From assembly GCF_025642135.1 (NCBI RefSeq), contig NZ_CP106793.1, positions 2,339,001 to 2,403,000 on the forward strand: a stretch of DNA of 64,000 bases. Reading direction: 5' to 3'. The notes beneath the pieces are model-generated. The model ran no database searches. It saw only the letters and a program-made list of their open reading frames with translations, and was not told where the DNA came from. Positions 18,314 through 26,859 of this stretch are shown here, in pieces. Made by a program: the position numbers and the translations under genes. Source of the DNA: Streptomyces cynarae. GTDB taxonomy: Bacteria > Actinomycetota > Actinomycetes > Streptomycetales > Streptomycetaceae. Positions within the stretch are counted from its first letter, which is position 1. Each line of letters begins with the position of its first letter.

Positions 18314-18658
18314 GTGGAAAAGGGCTCCGGTACGGACATTGAAGTCGTAGGTACTGCTCACGCCGGAGCCCGTTTCGCTCTGCAGAAGCCGGACAGCCAA
18401 GGAAGCGCCCCACCAGCCGACCGGTGGTGGCGCCTCGACAACCGAGGGGACATACAACAGATGCGAGCGCAGCCTGCTACGTCTGAGGTGCGCAGGCCCG
18501 CAGCGCAACTTGTAGCATACGGGGGCAGCCGGACAGGGTCAATGCGCGAAGGCGCACACCCGGGGCGGATCGCCGCATTCCCGGCACAAGTCACCCGTGC
18601 GACACCGGCCGCACCCGGCCGATTCCACGAGACCGTGCAGGCCACAGGATCCTTTTCC
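18314..18658. other. Divergent intergenic region with the rpsA leader
   Basis: This 345-bp gap holds the rpsA promoter (18514-18542) and a leader of about 190 nt. Within the leader, 18405-18434 can fold into a hairpin (GCGCC-CACCA against TGGTGGCGC). Autoregulatory structure is typical of rpsA leaders, but the element here is not a known named family. No gene is seen. The divergent methyltransferase promoter must also lie here and was not identified. Confidence 0.6.
18514..18542 (-). promoter_or_regulatory. Housekeeping sigma factor promoter of rpsA
   Basis: On the minus strand TTGACC (18542-18537), a 17-bp spacer and TATGCT (18519-18514) closely match the HrdB consensus. Transcription should start near 18507. 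Confidence 0.8.
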
Positions 18659-19519
18659 GTGACACCGCCGCGTCAGGCTGGACGGAAGAGTACGACGAGG
18701 GAGCCCATCATCCAAGAGCCCGAACAGTTCGAACCTGAAGCCACCCGACGCGCGGCGGGTGTCACGGAGAGTTCCCGGGCCAACCGGGGCTGGTGGGACA
18801 GGAACGCGGACGAGTACCAGATCGAGCACGGCACCTTCCTCGGCGACGACCGCTTCGTATGGGGGCCCGAGGGCCTGGACGAGGTCGAGGCCGAGCTGCT
18901 GGGCCCGCCCGAGGACCTGAAGGGCAAGGACGTCCTGGAGATCGGCGCCGGCGCGGCGCAGTGCTCCCGCTGGCTCGCCGGGCACGGCGCCCGCCCTGTG
19001 GCCCTCGACCTCTCCCACCGCCAGCTCCAGCACGCCCTGCGCATCGGCGCCGGCTTCCCCTTGGTGCAGGCGGACGCCTGCGTGCTGCCCTTCCGGGACG
19101 CCTCCTTCGACCTGGCGTGCTCGGCGTACGGGGCGTTGCCCTTCGTGGCGGACCCGCGGCTGGTGCTGCGCGAGGTGCACCGGGTGCTGCGCCCCGGCGG
19201 CCGTTTCGTGTTCTCGGCGACCCATCCGATCCGCTGGGCGTTCCCGGACGAGCCGGGACCGGAGGGCCTCGCGGTCTCGGCCTCGTACTTCGACCGCACG
19301 CCGTACGTGGAGCAGGACGACGAGGGCCGGGCGGTGTACGTCGAGCACCACCGCACGCTAGGCGACCGGGTGCGGGACATCGTGACGTCCGGCTTCCGGC
19401 TCGTCGACCTGGTCGAGCCGGAGTGGCCGGCCTGGAACACGTCCGAGTGGGGCGGGTGGTCGCCGCTGCGCGGCGCGCTGATCCCGGGGACGGCGATCTT
19501 CGTGTGCGAACGGGACTGA
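18659..19519 (+). CDS. Class I SAM-dependent methyltransferase, UbiE-like
   Basis: A methyltransferase of about 286 residues with SAM motif VLEIGAGAAQCSRWLAGHGARP, an acidic ribose ligand in VALDLSHRQL, and post-motifs DLACSAYGALPFV and LREVHRVLRPGGRFVFSATHP. The conserved opening RAAGVTESSRANRGWWDRNADEYQ is shared by a Streptomyces protein found near rpsA. The substrate is unknown. GTG 18659 (AGGAT eight bases upstream) is my choice, but the start could also be at 18635 or further in. The frame stays open far upstream, across the reverse strand of rpsA, which is not coding for this protein. Confidence 0.8.
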   Translation: MTPPRQAGRKSTTREPIIQEPEQFEPEATRRAAGVTESSRANRGWWDRNADEYQIEHGTFLGDDRFVWGPEGLDEVEAELLGPPEDLKGKDVLEIGAGAAQCSRWLAGHGARPVALDLSHRQLQHALRIGAGFPLVQADACVLPFRDASFDLACSAYGALPFVADPRLVLREVHRVLRPGGRFVFSATHPIRWAFPDEPGPEGLAVSASYFDRTPYVEQDDEGRAVYVEHHRTLGDRVRDIVTSGFRLVDLVEPEWPAWNTSEWGGWSPLRGALIPGTAIFVCERD

Positions 19520-19662
19520 GGTACCGAGGGACCGGTTCCGGCCAATCTGCGGGGGTGGCGGCCGTGCGCGTATGCCGACCGTACCGGCAGGGCACAAACG
19601 ATGAGTCGATATATCACCCTCAAGGCCGCGCTCCGCGGTGCCAGGCGGTGGGGGGTACGCGC

Positions 19663-19989
19663 ATGCACGTCTGCCCGGTCTGCCGGCGAGGGGACAGGAC
19701 CACCCGGCTCCGCACGTACTGGAGGACGCTGTCGCCCGAGGCGCGCGCCGGGGCACCGCACCTCGCGCGGCCCGCACTGGACGAAGAGCGCTGGGCGGCG
19801 CCGTTCGGGCTCCTGACCGTGGGCTGCGCCCTGCTCGTGTCGGAGGTGTGGCTGGGGTTCGTCGGGCTCGCCGGCGGGGGCCTGTGGCTGGTGTCCCTGC
19901 GCGGCAGCGTCACGCAGGCGGCGCGGCAGCGGGCCGACTGGCGCAGGCAGCTGTTCTGCCTGCGGTGCCGGCACGTCTTTCTTCCGTGA
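19663..19989 (+). CDS. Small membrane protein with split zinc-ribbon cysteines
   Basis: A 108-residue protein with a CPVC pair at the N-terminus, a CLRC pair in the C-terminal segment (LFCLRCRHVFLP) and one or two hydrophobic helices between them (FGLLTVGCALLVSEVWLGFVG, GGGLWLV). The paired CxxC motifs could together bind one zinc ion and place both ends on the same side of the membrane. No family function is known. The start at ATG 19663 is supported by its direct reading into the first CxxC. It lies just upstream of hrpB. Confidence 0.68.
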   Translation: MHVCPVCRRGDRTTRLRTYWRTLSPEARAGAPHLARPALDEERWAAPFGLLTVGCALLVSEVWLGFVGLAGGGLWLVSLRGSVTQAARQRADWRRQLFCLRCRHVFLP

Positions 19990-20014
19990 CGCGGCCGCCT
20001 GGAACACTGGTGCG

Positions 20015-22515
20015 GTGATCCGCCGCGACGCTCTCGACCGCCTGCCCGTCCGTTCCGCCGTGCCCGCTCTTCGGGCCGCTCTGGGCGCGCACGGTACGGC
20101 GGTGCTGTGCGCCCCGCCGGGCACCGGCAAGACGACGCTCGTGCCGCTCGAGCTGGCGGGACTGCTGGGCGGCGGTCCCGCTCGGCGGGTGGTGGTGGCA
20201 GAACCACGGCGGATCGCGGCGCGGGCGGCGGCCCGGCGGATGGCGTGGCTGCTGGGCGAGAAGACCGGTGAGAGCGTCGGCTACGCCGTGCGCGGGGAGC
20301 GGGTGGTCGGGCGGCACGCGCGCGTGGAGGTCGTCACCACCGGTGTGCTGTTGCAGCGGCTGCAACGGGACCAGGAGCTGGCGGGCGTCGACGTGGTCGT
20401 TCTCGACGAGGTCCACGAGCGGCACCTGGACGCCGACACGGTCGCCGCCTTCCTGCTCGATGTGCGTCAGACGCTGCGGCCGGAGCTGGAGTTGGTGGCT
20501 GCCTCCGCGACGACGGACGCGGTGGGCTGGGCACGGCTCCTGGGCGGGGCACCGGTCGTCGAGGCGGAGGGCGTGTCGTACCCCGTGGAGGTGGTGTGGG
20601 CGCCGCCCGCGCGTCCCGTGCGGCCGCCGCACGGGACGCGGGTGGATCCGGCGCTGCTCGCGCATGTGGCGTCGGTGGTACGGCGGGCGCTGGCCGAGTG
20701 CGAGGGGGACGTGCTGTGCTTCCTGCCCGGTGTCGGGGAGATCGCGCGCGTGGCGGGTCATCTGGGGGATCTCGGCGGCACCGAGGTGCTCCAGGTGCAC
20801 GGGCGTGCGCCGGCGGCCGTGCAGGAGGCCGTGCTGTCGCCGGGCTCGGCACGGCGTGTGGTGCTGGCGACGGCCGTGGCGGAGTCGTCCCTGACCGTCC
20901 CGGGCGTGCGGGTGGTCGTCGACTCCGGTCTCGCGCGCGAGCCGCGGGTCGACCACGCGCGGGGCTGAGCGCGCTGACCACGGTACGGGCCTCGCAGGCG
21001 GCGGGTCGGCAGCGGGCGGGCCGGGCGGGGCGTGAGGCGCCGGGCCGGGTGTACCGCTGCTGGTCCGAGGCGGAGGACGCACGGCTGCCGCGTTTCCCGG
21101 CGCCGGAGATCCGGCTGGCCGATCTGACCGCGTTCGCCTTGCAGGCGGCGTCCTGGGGCGACCCGGACGCGTCCGGGCTGGCGCTCCTCGACGCACCGCC
21201 GCCCGGGGCGATGGCGGCGGCGCGGTCGGTGCTGACGGCGATCGGCGCGGTGGACGCGGCGGGACGGGTCACTGAGCGGGGCGTACGGATGTCCCGGCTG
21301 GGACTGCATCCACGGCTGGCGCGGGCGCTGCTGGACGCGGCCCCGCGAGTGGGTGCGGAGCGCGCCGCGGAGGCGGTGGCTCTGCTGAGCGAGGAGCCGC
21401 CGCGGGAGTACGGCGACGACCTGGCGGCGGTGTGGCGGGCGGCCCGGCGCGGGGGCGACGCGTACGCGGGGCGCTGGAGGGAGGAGGTGCGCCGGCTGCG
21501 GGCCGCGGCGGACGACGTGCCTGCCGGTGCTGCGGAGGTGGGCGACGACCATGTGGTCGGACTCGTCGCCGCGCTCGCCTTCCCGGAGCGGCTCGCGCGG
21601 GCCGATGACGGCTCCTGCCTCATGGTGAACGGCACCCGCGCCGAGCTGAGGGAGGGGTCGGGGTTGCGCGGCGCCCCGTGGCTGGCGGTGGCCGTGGCCG
21701 ACCGGCCCGTCGGTGCGGGGCACGCGCGCGTGGGGCTCGCCGCCGTGGTCGACGAGGACGTGGCGCGGCGGGCGGCCGGGGCCCTGTACTCCACGGGCGA
21801 GGAGGTGCACTGGGCCGACGGGGACGTCGTCGCCCGGAGTGTCGAGCGGCTCGGGGCCCTCGAGCTGACGGCGCGGCCGCTGCGGGACCCGGCGCCCGCC
21901 CTCGTACGTCGGGCCCTGCTGGAAGGGCTGCGGCAGGAGGGCTTCGGTCTGCTGCGATGGTCCCCTCAGGCCCTTGTGCTGCGGCAGCGACTCTCCTTTC
22001 TGCGACTGCACCTGGGCGAGCCGTGGCCGGACGTCCGGGATGACGTGCTCCACGCGCGCGTGGACGAGTGGCTGGAGCCCGAGCTGAGCCGTGCCCGGCG
22101 GCGGGCCGACCTCGCCCGGATCGACGCGGGGCAGGCCCTGGCCCGGCTGCTGCCCTGGTCCACCGGGGAGGCCGCCCGGCTCGACGAACTCGCCCCGGAG
22201 CGGATCACCGTCCCGAGCGGGTCCGCGATCCGGATCGACTACGCCGATCCCGAGCGGCCCGTGCTCGCCGTGAAACTGCAGGAGGTGTTCGGGGTGCAGG
22301 CCTCGCCCGAGCTCGCCGGTGTGCCCGTCGTCGTGCACCTGCTCTCCCCCGCCGGGCGGCCCGCGGCCGTCACCGCAGACCTCGCCTCCTTCTGGCGGGA
22401 CGGGTACAGGGCCGTACGGGCGGAGCTGCGCGGCCGCTACCCCAAGCACCCCTGGCCGGAGGACCCGGCCACCGCGGAGCCGACCCGGCACACGAACGCT
22501 CGGCTCAGGCGGTGA
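20015..22515 (+). pseudogene. hrpB: ATP-dependent helicase HrpB, frameshifted at 20961-20964
   Basis: A DEAH-box RNA helicase. The first 317 codons give Walker A (APPGTGKTT), the DEVHERH Walker B box, the SAT motif and motif VI start (LAREPRVDHARG). The frame then meets TGA at 20966. The next frame continues without a gap at LSALTTVRASQAAGRQRAGRAGR, which is the expected motif VI, and runs through the helicase-associated and HrpB C-terminal domains to 22515. One missing G in the GGGG at 20961-20964 accounts for everything; restored, the protein has 833 residues, normal for HrpB. The gene overlaps the convergent DUF3068 gene by 11 bp. Confidence 0.85.
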
Positions 22516-23497
22516 CCGGCTCGGGCTCCTCGACCGCGGTGGGCTCCGGGTCGTCCGGGCGGCGGCCGCGCGCCTCCAGGTAGAGGGACAGCGACAGAAG
22601 GGCGGCGCCGAGGATCAGGAAGCCCCACGGCAGGGAGGACGTCAGCAGCAGGATCATTAGGCGGTTGTGCTCGACCAGGGCGACCGTCGAGGCGAGGTAG
22701 TCCTCGCGCATCTTCACATGCCCCGCGAAAACCGTGACCCTGTCACGTCCCCCGAGGAGCGTGCCGCCCCGCAGTTCCTCCTTGTGGATCTCCTCGCCGT
22801 AGACGGGCGCGCCGGTCAGGGGTTCTACCCAGAACTTGCGGACCGTCGTGTACCAGCGGGTCGTGCCGGTCTTCGCGACCGACTCGGGGGTGATGCCCTT
22901 GACGGGCATGATCTTGGGGAAGGGGACCTTGGTCCACGGGATCGTCTGTTCGAAGCAGTAGACCTTGACGCCCCGGAAGGTCCGCGTGCCCCTGTAGTGG
23001 ATGGGGCGGGTGACGCGGGCTTGCGCGTCGAAGTATTCGTAGTCCCGCTTCTGGGTCAGGAAGGGCCATTTGAACTCGATGCCGTCACGGTGGACGGGGT
23101 CGCCGTCGACCATCTCGCCGGTGGCGTGGACGGGTTCCTGGCTGTGGGCGTCGAAGATGTACCGCTCCGGGATGCGGGACACCATGGCGCCGTCGGGTCC
23201 CTGCACATAGGACAGGCCGTCCCACACGACCACGTCCCGGCCCGCGGTCTTCTCGATCTTGTCAGCGGCCTCCACGTTCCCTCTGAGGGTCTGCACGATG
23301 ATGACCTCGGGGACCGTGCGGGACGTCATGGTGCCGTAGTCGAGGAGGGTGGCGTTCTTCGCCTCGAGGACCATGGTCTGGTACTGGTTCGCGGGGACCT
23401 TGGCCAGGCGTGGGAACGCGTACCAGCGCAGCAGTGGGGACAGCGCCGTGAAGAACACGGCGAAGGCGAGCAGGACCAGGCCGGCCTTGCGGCGCAT
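22505..23497 (-). CDS. DUF3068 (PorA-type) membrane-anchored protein
   Basis: A 330-residue protein with a hydrophobic N-terminal helix (about residues 5-22, AGLVLLAFAVFFTALSPLL), a large extracytoplasmic domain, and a C-terminal transmembrane helix (LPWGFLILGAALLSLSLYL) followed by a short charged tail. The domain matches DUF3068, the family that includes porin-like PorA proteins of actinobacteria. The ATG has AAAGGAGG about seven bases before it. Motifs include VWDGLSYVQGPDG and FKWPFLTQKRDYEYFD. Role in the envelope is inferred from topology. It overlaps the end of hrpB by 11 bp. Confidence 0.85.
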   Translation of the reverse strand: MRRKAGLVLLAFAVFFTALSPLLRWYAFPRLAKVPANQYQTMVLEAKNATLLDYGTMTSRTVPEVIIVQTLRGNVEAADKIEKTAGRDVVVWDGLSYVQGPDGAMVSRIPERYIFDAHSQEPVHATGEMVDGDPVHRDGIEFKWPFLTQKRDYEYFDAQARVTRPIHYRGTRTFRGVKVYCFEQTIPWTKVPFPKIMPVKGITPESVAKTGTTRWYTTVRKFWVEPLTGAPVYGEEIHKEELRGGTLLGGRDRVTVFAGHVKMREDYLASTVALVEHNRLMILLLTSSLPWGFLILGAALLSLSLYLEARGRRPDDPEPTAVEEPEPVTA

Positions 23498-23519
23498 CTC
23501 GCGTCCTCCTTTGCGCGCG

Positions 23520-23654
23520 TCACGGATGGCTGGGGACCGTCGTCAGCAGTGGTTTCGGGGACGTCGTGCCGGACGGCGAACCCAGGGCCGTAAGGCCGAA
23601 CACCAGGGCGAACGCCGCCGCCAGGCCGATCGCGGCGGCGATGAGGGCGCGCAT
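23520..23654 (-). CDS. Small membrane protein, SPW_0924 type (44 aa)
   Basis: A 44-residue protein beginning MRALIAAAIGLAAAFALVFG, with one transmembrane helix and a TSPKPLLTTVP tail. This resembles the SPW_0924 family of Streptomyces as I recall it. The ATG at 23654 has GGGGAGG about five bases upstream, which is why a longer frame starting at 23714 is not used. It sits just upstream of the DUF3068 gene on the same strand, 22 bp away, so the two are likely co-transcribed. Confidence 0.72.
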   Translation of the reverse strand: MRALIAAAIGLAAAFALVFGLTALGSPSGTTSPKPLLTTVPSHP

Positions 23655-23758
23655 ACGGGCCTCCCCGGGACGGCAGCCGGCACAGGGCAACTGATGGACC
23701 GTCAGGTCCGGCACCGTAGCAACGGAGGCGTGAGATGAGAACAGGACGCACGAAAAGG

Positions 23759-23793
23759 CGGCGGCGCCCCTCCGCGGTGGAGGGGCGCCGCCG
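23759..23793 (-). terminator. Intrinsic terminator of the lytic transglycosylase gene
   Basis: A perfect 15-bp stem (23759-23773 with 23779-23793, loop of 5) lies just past the stop codon. On the minus strand it is followed within a few bases by TTTT, an unusually classical terminator for this genome. Confidence 0.85.
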
Positions 23794-23813
23794 TCGTACG
23801 TTCCCGGCCGGCC

Positions 23814-25553
23814 TTACGAGCTGGGGCTCGGACTCGGACTCGGGCTCGGGCTGGGGCTGGGGGACGAGTCGGCCGCCGCGACCTTCAGTTCGACCGTCAG
23901 GGTGGCCCCGCCCGCCGTGGTGATGCGGAGCAGGAATGTGCCGGTCGTGTCGTCGGCGTACAGCTTCGGCAGCTTCAGCAGGCCGTCGGCGTCGGTCTTG
24001 AGGCCTGTGAGCGTGCGTACGGTCTTGCCGCTCGCGTCCTTGAAGTAGGGGCCCTTGTCGTTCTCGGTCAGGTCGTCGGCCGACTTGACGAGCGTCGCCG
24101 TGGCCGCGACACCGTCCGCGACGGCGCCCTTGTACGTGGCCTTCACCTCGACCTGGTCCGCGAACTCACCGCCCGGTGTGCAGGTCAGCTCGGTGTCGCT
24201 GGTGCGGACGAGGGTGTCGGCCTGGCGTTCGACAACGGTGGCCGAGTAGTCGAGACCGGCGACCATGCGGCCCACGACCAGGGCGCGGACCCTGAAACCG
24301 CCGGTCTTCTGGCCGGCGACGAGCGCGGGCGCGGTGGCCTTGCCCGAGCTGTCGGTGACGACGGTCGCGACGGTCTCCCCACCGGTGAAGGTGGTGTCCG
24401 TGTCATCCATGATCGCGAAGCGCACGCGGACCTTCGGCACGGCCTTGCCGGCCTTCGTGACGGCCTTCACCACGACCTTCCGGTCGAAGGTGTCGCCCGT
24501 CTTCGCGGAGAGCTGCCCGGTGCCGCCGTCGGCCAGGTGGTCCACCGTGTCGGTGGGGGTGGGGGCGGGCGGAGTCGGCTTCGGGGTGGTGGGCTTGCTC
24601 GGCGACGGCGGGGTGGGGGTGGGGCCGGTGGTGCCGCCGGCGGGCTCGGAGCTGCCGGGCTTGCTCGTCTTCCCCGGCTTCGGGTCGGGGCTCGCGCCGG
24701 AGTTCCGGTCGCTGCGGTGCGAGGGCAGGGTGCCGGTGCCGTCCGGGATCGAGTGGGTGCCCTTGCGGTAGAACTCGTACCAGGACAGAACGGTGTTCAG
24801 GTAGTCCTGCGAGTTGTTGTAGCTGAGTATCGCGGCGTTCATGTCGGCCTGCACCGACAGGTCACGGTCCGCGCGGCACAGGTAGTGCGCGGCGGCCAGA
24901 GCGGCGTCGTAGACGTTGTTGGGGTCCTTGACGCCGTCGCCGTTGCCGTCGCGGCCCGCCCAGGCCCAGGTGGACGGGATGAACTGCATGGGCCCGACCG
25001 CACGGTCATAGGTGCTGTCGCCGTCGTAGGCGCCGTTGTCGGTGTCCTTGATGCTGGCGAAGCCGTTGCCGTTCAGGACCGGGCCGAGGATCTTCGTGTA
25101 CGTGGTGCCGTCCGCGTCGACCCGGCCGCCCTCGGCCTGGCCTGACTCCACCTGGCCGATGGCGGCGAGGAGTTGCCACGGCAGATTGCAGCCGGGCTTG
25201 GAGCTCTGGAGTTCCGCCGCGGCCTTCTTGTAGGCGTCGAGGACCGTGGCGGGTATGCCGCCCTGCCCTGTGCCGGAAGGGCCCGTGGTGGGCGTGGCGC
25301 TGGGGTCGGGCGACTCGGTGGGGCTCTTGAGCGGGGGCAGGTCGGTGTAGTAGCCGCCGTTGCCGGTGGCGGTGTCGCCGCCGCTCGTGTTGCCGGTCGT
25401 CTCGGGCGTGGACTGCGCGCCGGTGGCCTGTCTGCCCTGGTCGTCGCTGGTGACTCCCGGAGCCTGGGATGCCGCCAGAGCCGCGACCGCGGCCGCGGCC
25501 AAAGCGGTGGTTGCCGCCCCCTTGCGCAGCCTCCTGCCGAAACGCGCCGCCAT
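23814..25553 (-). CDS. Secreted lytic transglycosylase with long C-terminal region
   Basis: A 579-residue exported murein hydrolase. A signal peptide occupies about residues 1-30 (RKGAATTALAAAAVAALAASQA). A Ser/Thr/Pro linker follows, then a transglycosylase (SLT-like) domain at about 105-270 with the catalytic glutamate in IGQVESGQ and the GPMQFIPSTWAWAGRDGNGDG motif. A second Pro/Thr linker leads to two Ig-like regions, and the protein ends in a (SP)n tail that may be cell-wall spanning. ATG 25553 is chosen for the GGGAGGGG site eight bases upstream. Cleavage of glycan strands would serve growth or spore germination. Confidence 0.88.
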   Translation of the reverse strand: MAARFGRRLRKGAATTALAAAAVAALAASQAPGVTSDDQGRQATGAQSTPETTGNTSGGDTATGNGGYYTDLPPLKSPTESPDPSATPTTGPSGTGQGGIPATVLDAYKKAAAELQSSKPGCNLPWQLLAAIGQVESGQAEGGRVDADGTTYTKILGPVLNGNGFASIKDTDNGAYDGDSTYDRAVGPMQFIPSTWAWAGRDGNGDGVKDPNNVYDAALAAAHYLCRADRDLSVQADMNAAILSYNNSQDYLNTVLSWYEFYRKGTHSIPDGTGTLPSHRSDRNSGASPDPKPGKTSKPGSSEPAGGTTGPTPTPPSPSKPTTPKPTPPAPTPTDTVDHLADGGTGQLSAKTGDTFDRKVVVKAVTKAGKAVPKVRVRFAIMDDTDTTFTGGETVATVVTDSSGKATAPALVAGQKTGGFRVRALVVGRMVAGLDYSATVVERQADTLVRTSDTELTCTPGGEFADQVEVKATYKGAVADGVAATATLVKSADDLTENDKGPYFKDASGKTVRTLTGLKTDADGLLKLPKLYADDTTGTFLLRITTAGGATLTVELKVAAADSSPSPSPSPSPSPSPSS

Positions 25554-25826
25554 TGAGTGAACCCCTCCCGTCGACGACCTGGTGTGTGCTGCTCTGTTGT
25601 GTCCGTGTGTTCGACCACGCATCCGTGCGCGGCGACCAAGTGACCCTACGACAACTTGCGACGCGTCGACACCGGTTGGTGCCCGGTTTTCACCAGTTGG
25701 TCATGTCCGCTTGGGGCGGACGCAGAAGCAGGGCGGGTCGCCTCACCTTTCTCATGCGTCCCTCATACTGGACGCTCGTGATCGCCGGGTGGTTGTGCTC
25801 GGTCAACATCTGCGGCGGGAGGCTTC

Positions 25827-26681
25827 GTGCCGTTCACCCTCAGCCATGCCGCGGCCGTCCTGCCGGCCGTGCGCGCGGACGGGTCCGGACGCGGGCGGCT
25901 GGTACCCGCCGTTCTCGTCGCGGGATCGTTCGCGCCCGACATGACCTACTTCGCGGCGAGCGTGGTGTCCGGGGGCATGGAGTTCGGTACGGTCACGCAC
26001 TCCTTCACAGGGGTGTTCACCGTCGATGTGCTCATCGCTTGGGCACTGGTGGGGTTGTGGCTGGTACTGCGGGAGCCGTTGGTGGCGCTGCTGCCGCCGA
26101 CGGTGCAGGGGCGGGTGGCGGCGCTGGTGCGCTGCGGTACACCGCTGCGCAAGGTCTCGTTCGCACTCCTGGCGCGGTGGTACGTCTCCGCGGTGCTGGG
26201 TGCGCTGACGCACGTGGTGTGGGACGCGTTCACACACATCGGCCGGTGGGGGGTACAGGTGTTGCCCTGGCTTGCGCGGCCGACGGCGGGTGCGCCGCGG
26301 TACACGTATCTGCAGTACGGGAGTTCGGCCGTGGCGGCCGTCATGATCGCCGTGTTCGTGGCGGTCGCGCTGCGGCGGGCGTCCGCCGGTTCGTCGGCGG
26401 TGTCGGCGCTGCCGGTGCTGTCGTGGGCGGACCGGTGGCTGGCTACGGCGGTGATCGGCGGGTGCGCGGCGGCGGGGGCGGTGCAGCGGGCGTCGCGGTG
26501 GTGGGCCTACTGGGGAGCCCACGCGAAACCGTGGGAGGTGATCCCGCCGACGTGCTTCGGCGCGGGCGCGGGCCTCGCGGTGGGGATGGCGCTGTATGTG
26601 ACGGGCGTCAGGGCCCTGCGGCGCACGACCAGGGACCGCCGGGGCACCGATCGGGAACCGGCTCGACCGGCGTCACGCTGA
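25827..26681 (+). CDS. DUF4184 integral membrane protein
   Basis: A 284-residue membrane protein with about six transmembrane helices. It begins MPFTLSHAAAVLPAV, and contains SFAPDMTYF and LGALTHVVWDAFTH, the conserved His and Asp motifs of DUF4184. These resemble the metal-binding membrane hydrolase pattern of YdjM/LexA-regulated proteins, but no reaction is established. The GTG start at 25827 is right at a signature N-terminus. It is divergent from the transglycosylase gene and convergent with polA. Confidence 0.85.
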   Translation: MPFTLSHAAAVLPAVRADGSGRGRLVPAVLVAGSFAPDMTYFAASVVSGGMEFGTVTHSFTGVFTVDVLIAWALVGLWLVLREPLVALLPPTVQGRVAALVRCGTPLRKVSFALLARWYVSAVLGALTHVVWDAFTHIGRWGVQVLPWLARPTAGAPRYTYLQYGSSAVAAVMIAVFVAVALRRASAGSSAVSALPVLSWADRWLATAVIGGCAAAGAVQRASRWWAYWGAHAKPWEVIPPTCFGAGAGLAVGMALYVTGVRALRRTTRDRRGTDREPARPASR

Positions 26682-26831
26682 TCGCCTCCGGGCCATCCGG
26701 GGTGGACTGCCCGGACACGCGGGTTGGTGCGGCGACGGGCAACCGTCGCCCCGTCGCCGCGCCCGGCAGGCGCCCCCACCCTTGAACCGGCTTCAACGGC
26801 TCGGGCGGGGCACCCCCACAACGCCCGTCCT

Positions 26832-26858
26832 TGCCGGGCGAACGCCGCCCGCCCGGCA
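26832..26858 (-). terminator. Hairpin just after polA
   Basis: TGCCGGGCG (26832-26840) pairs with CGCCCGGCA (26850-26858) around a 9-base loop, one base past the polA stop codon. It lies between convergent genes. Confidence 0.65.
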
Positions 26859-26859
26859 C

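Noticed and set aside
16739..18658. Long plus-strand reading frame over rpsA that joins the methyltransferase (926 codons)
   Set aside because: It is the antisense of rpsA and an artefact of high GC content. The methyltransferase fold begins only near 18780.
20596..22515. Second half of hrpB as an independent protein
   Set aside because: The part before 20966 in this frame is antisense-like low-complexity sequence; family similarity begins only at the frameshift.
25554..25826. A ydaO (c-di-AMP) riboswitch before the lytic transglycosylase gene
   Set aside because: Such switches often precede cell-wall hydrolase genes in Streptomyces, but I could not find the conserved motifs in this gap.
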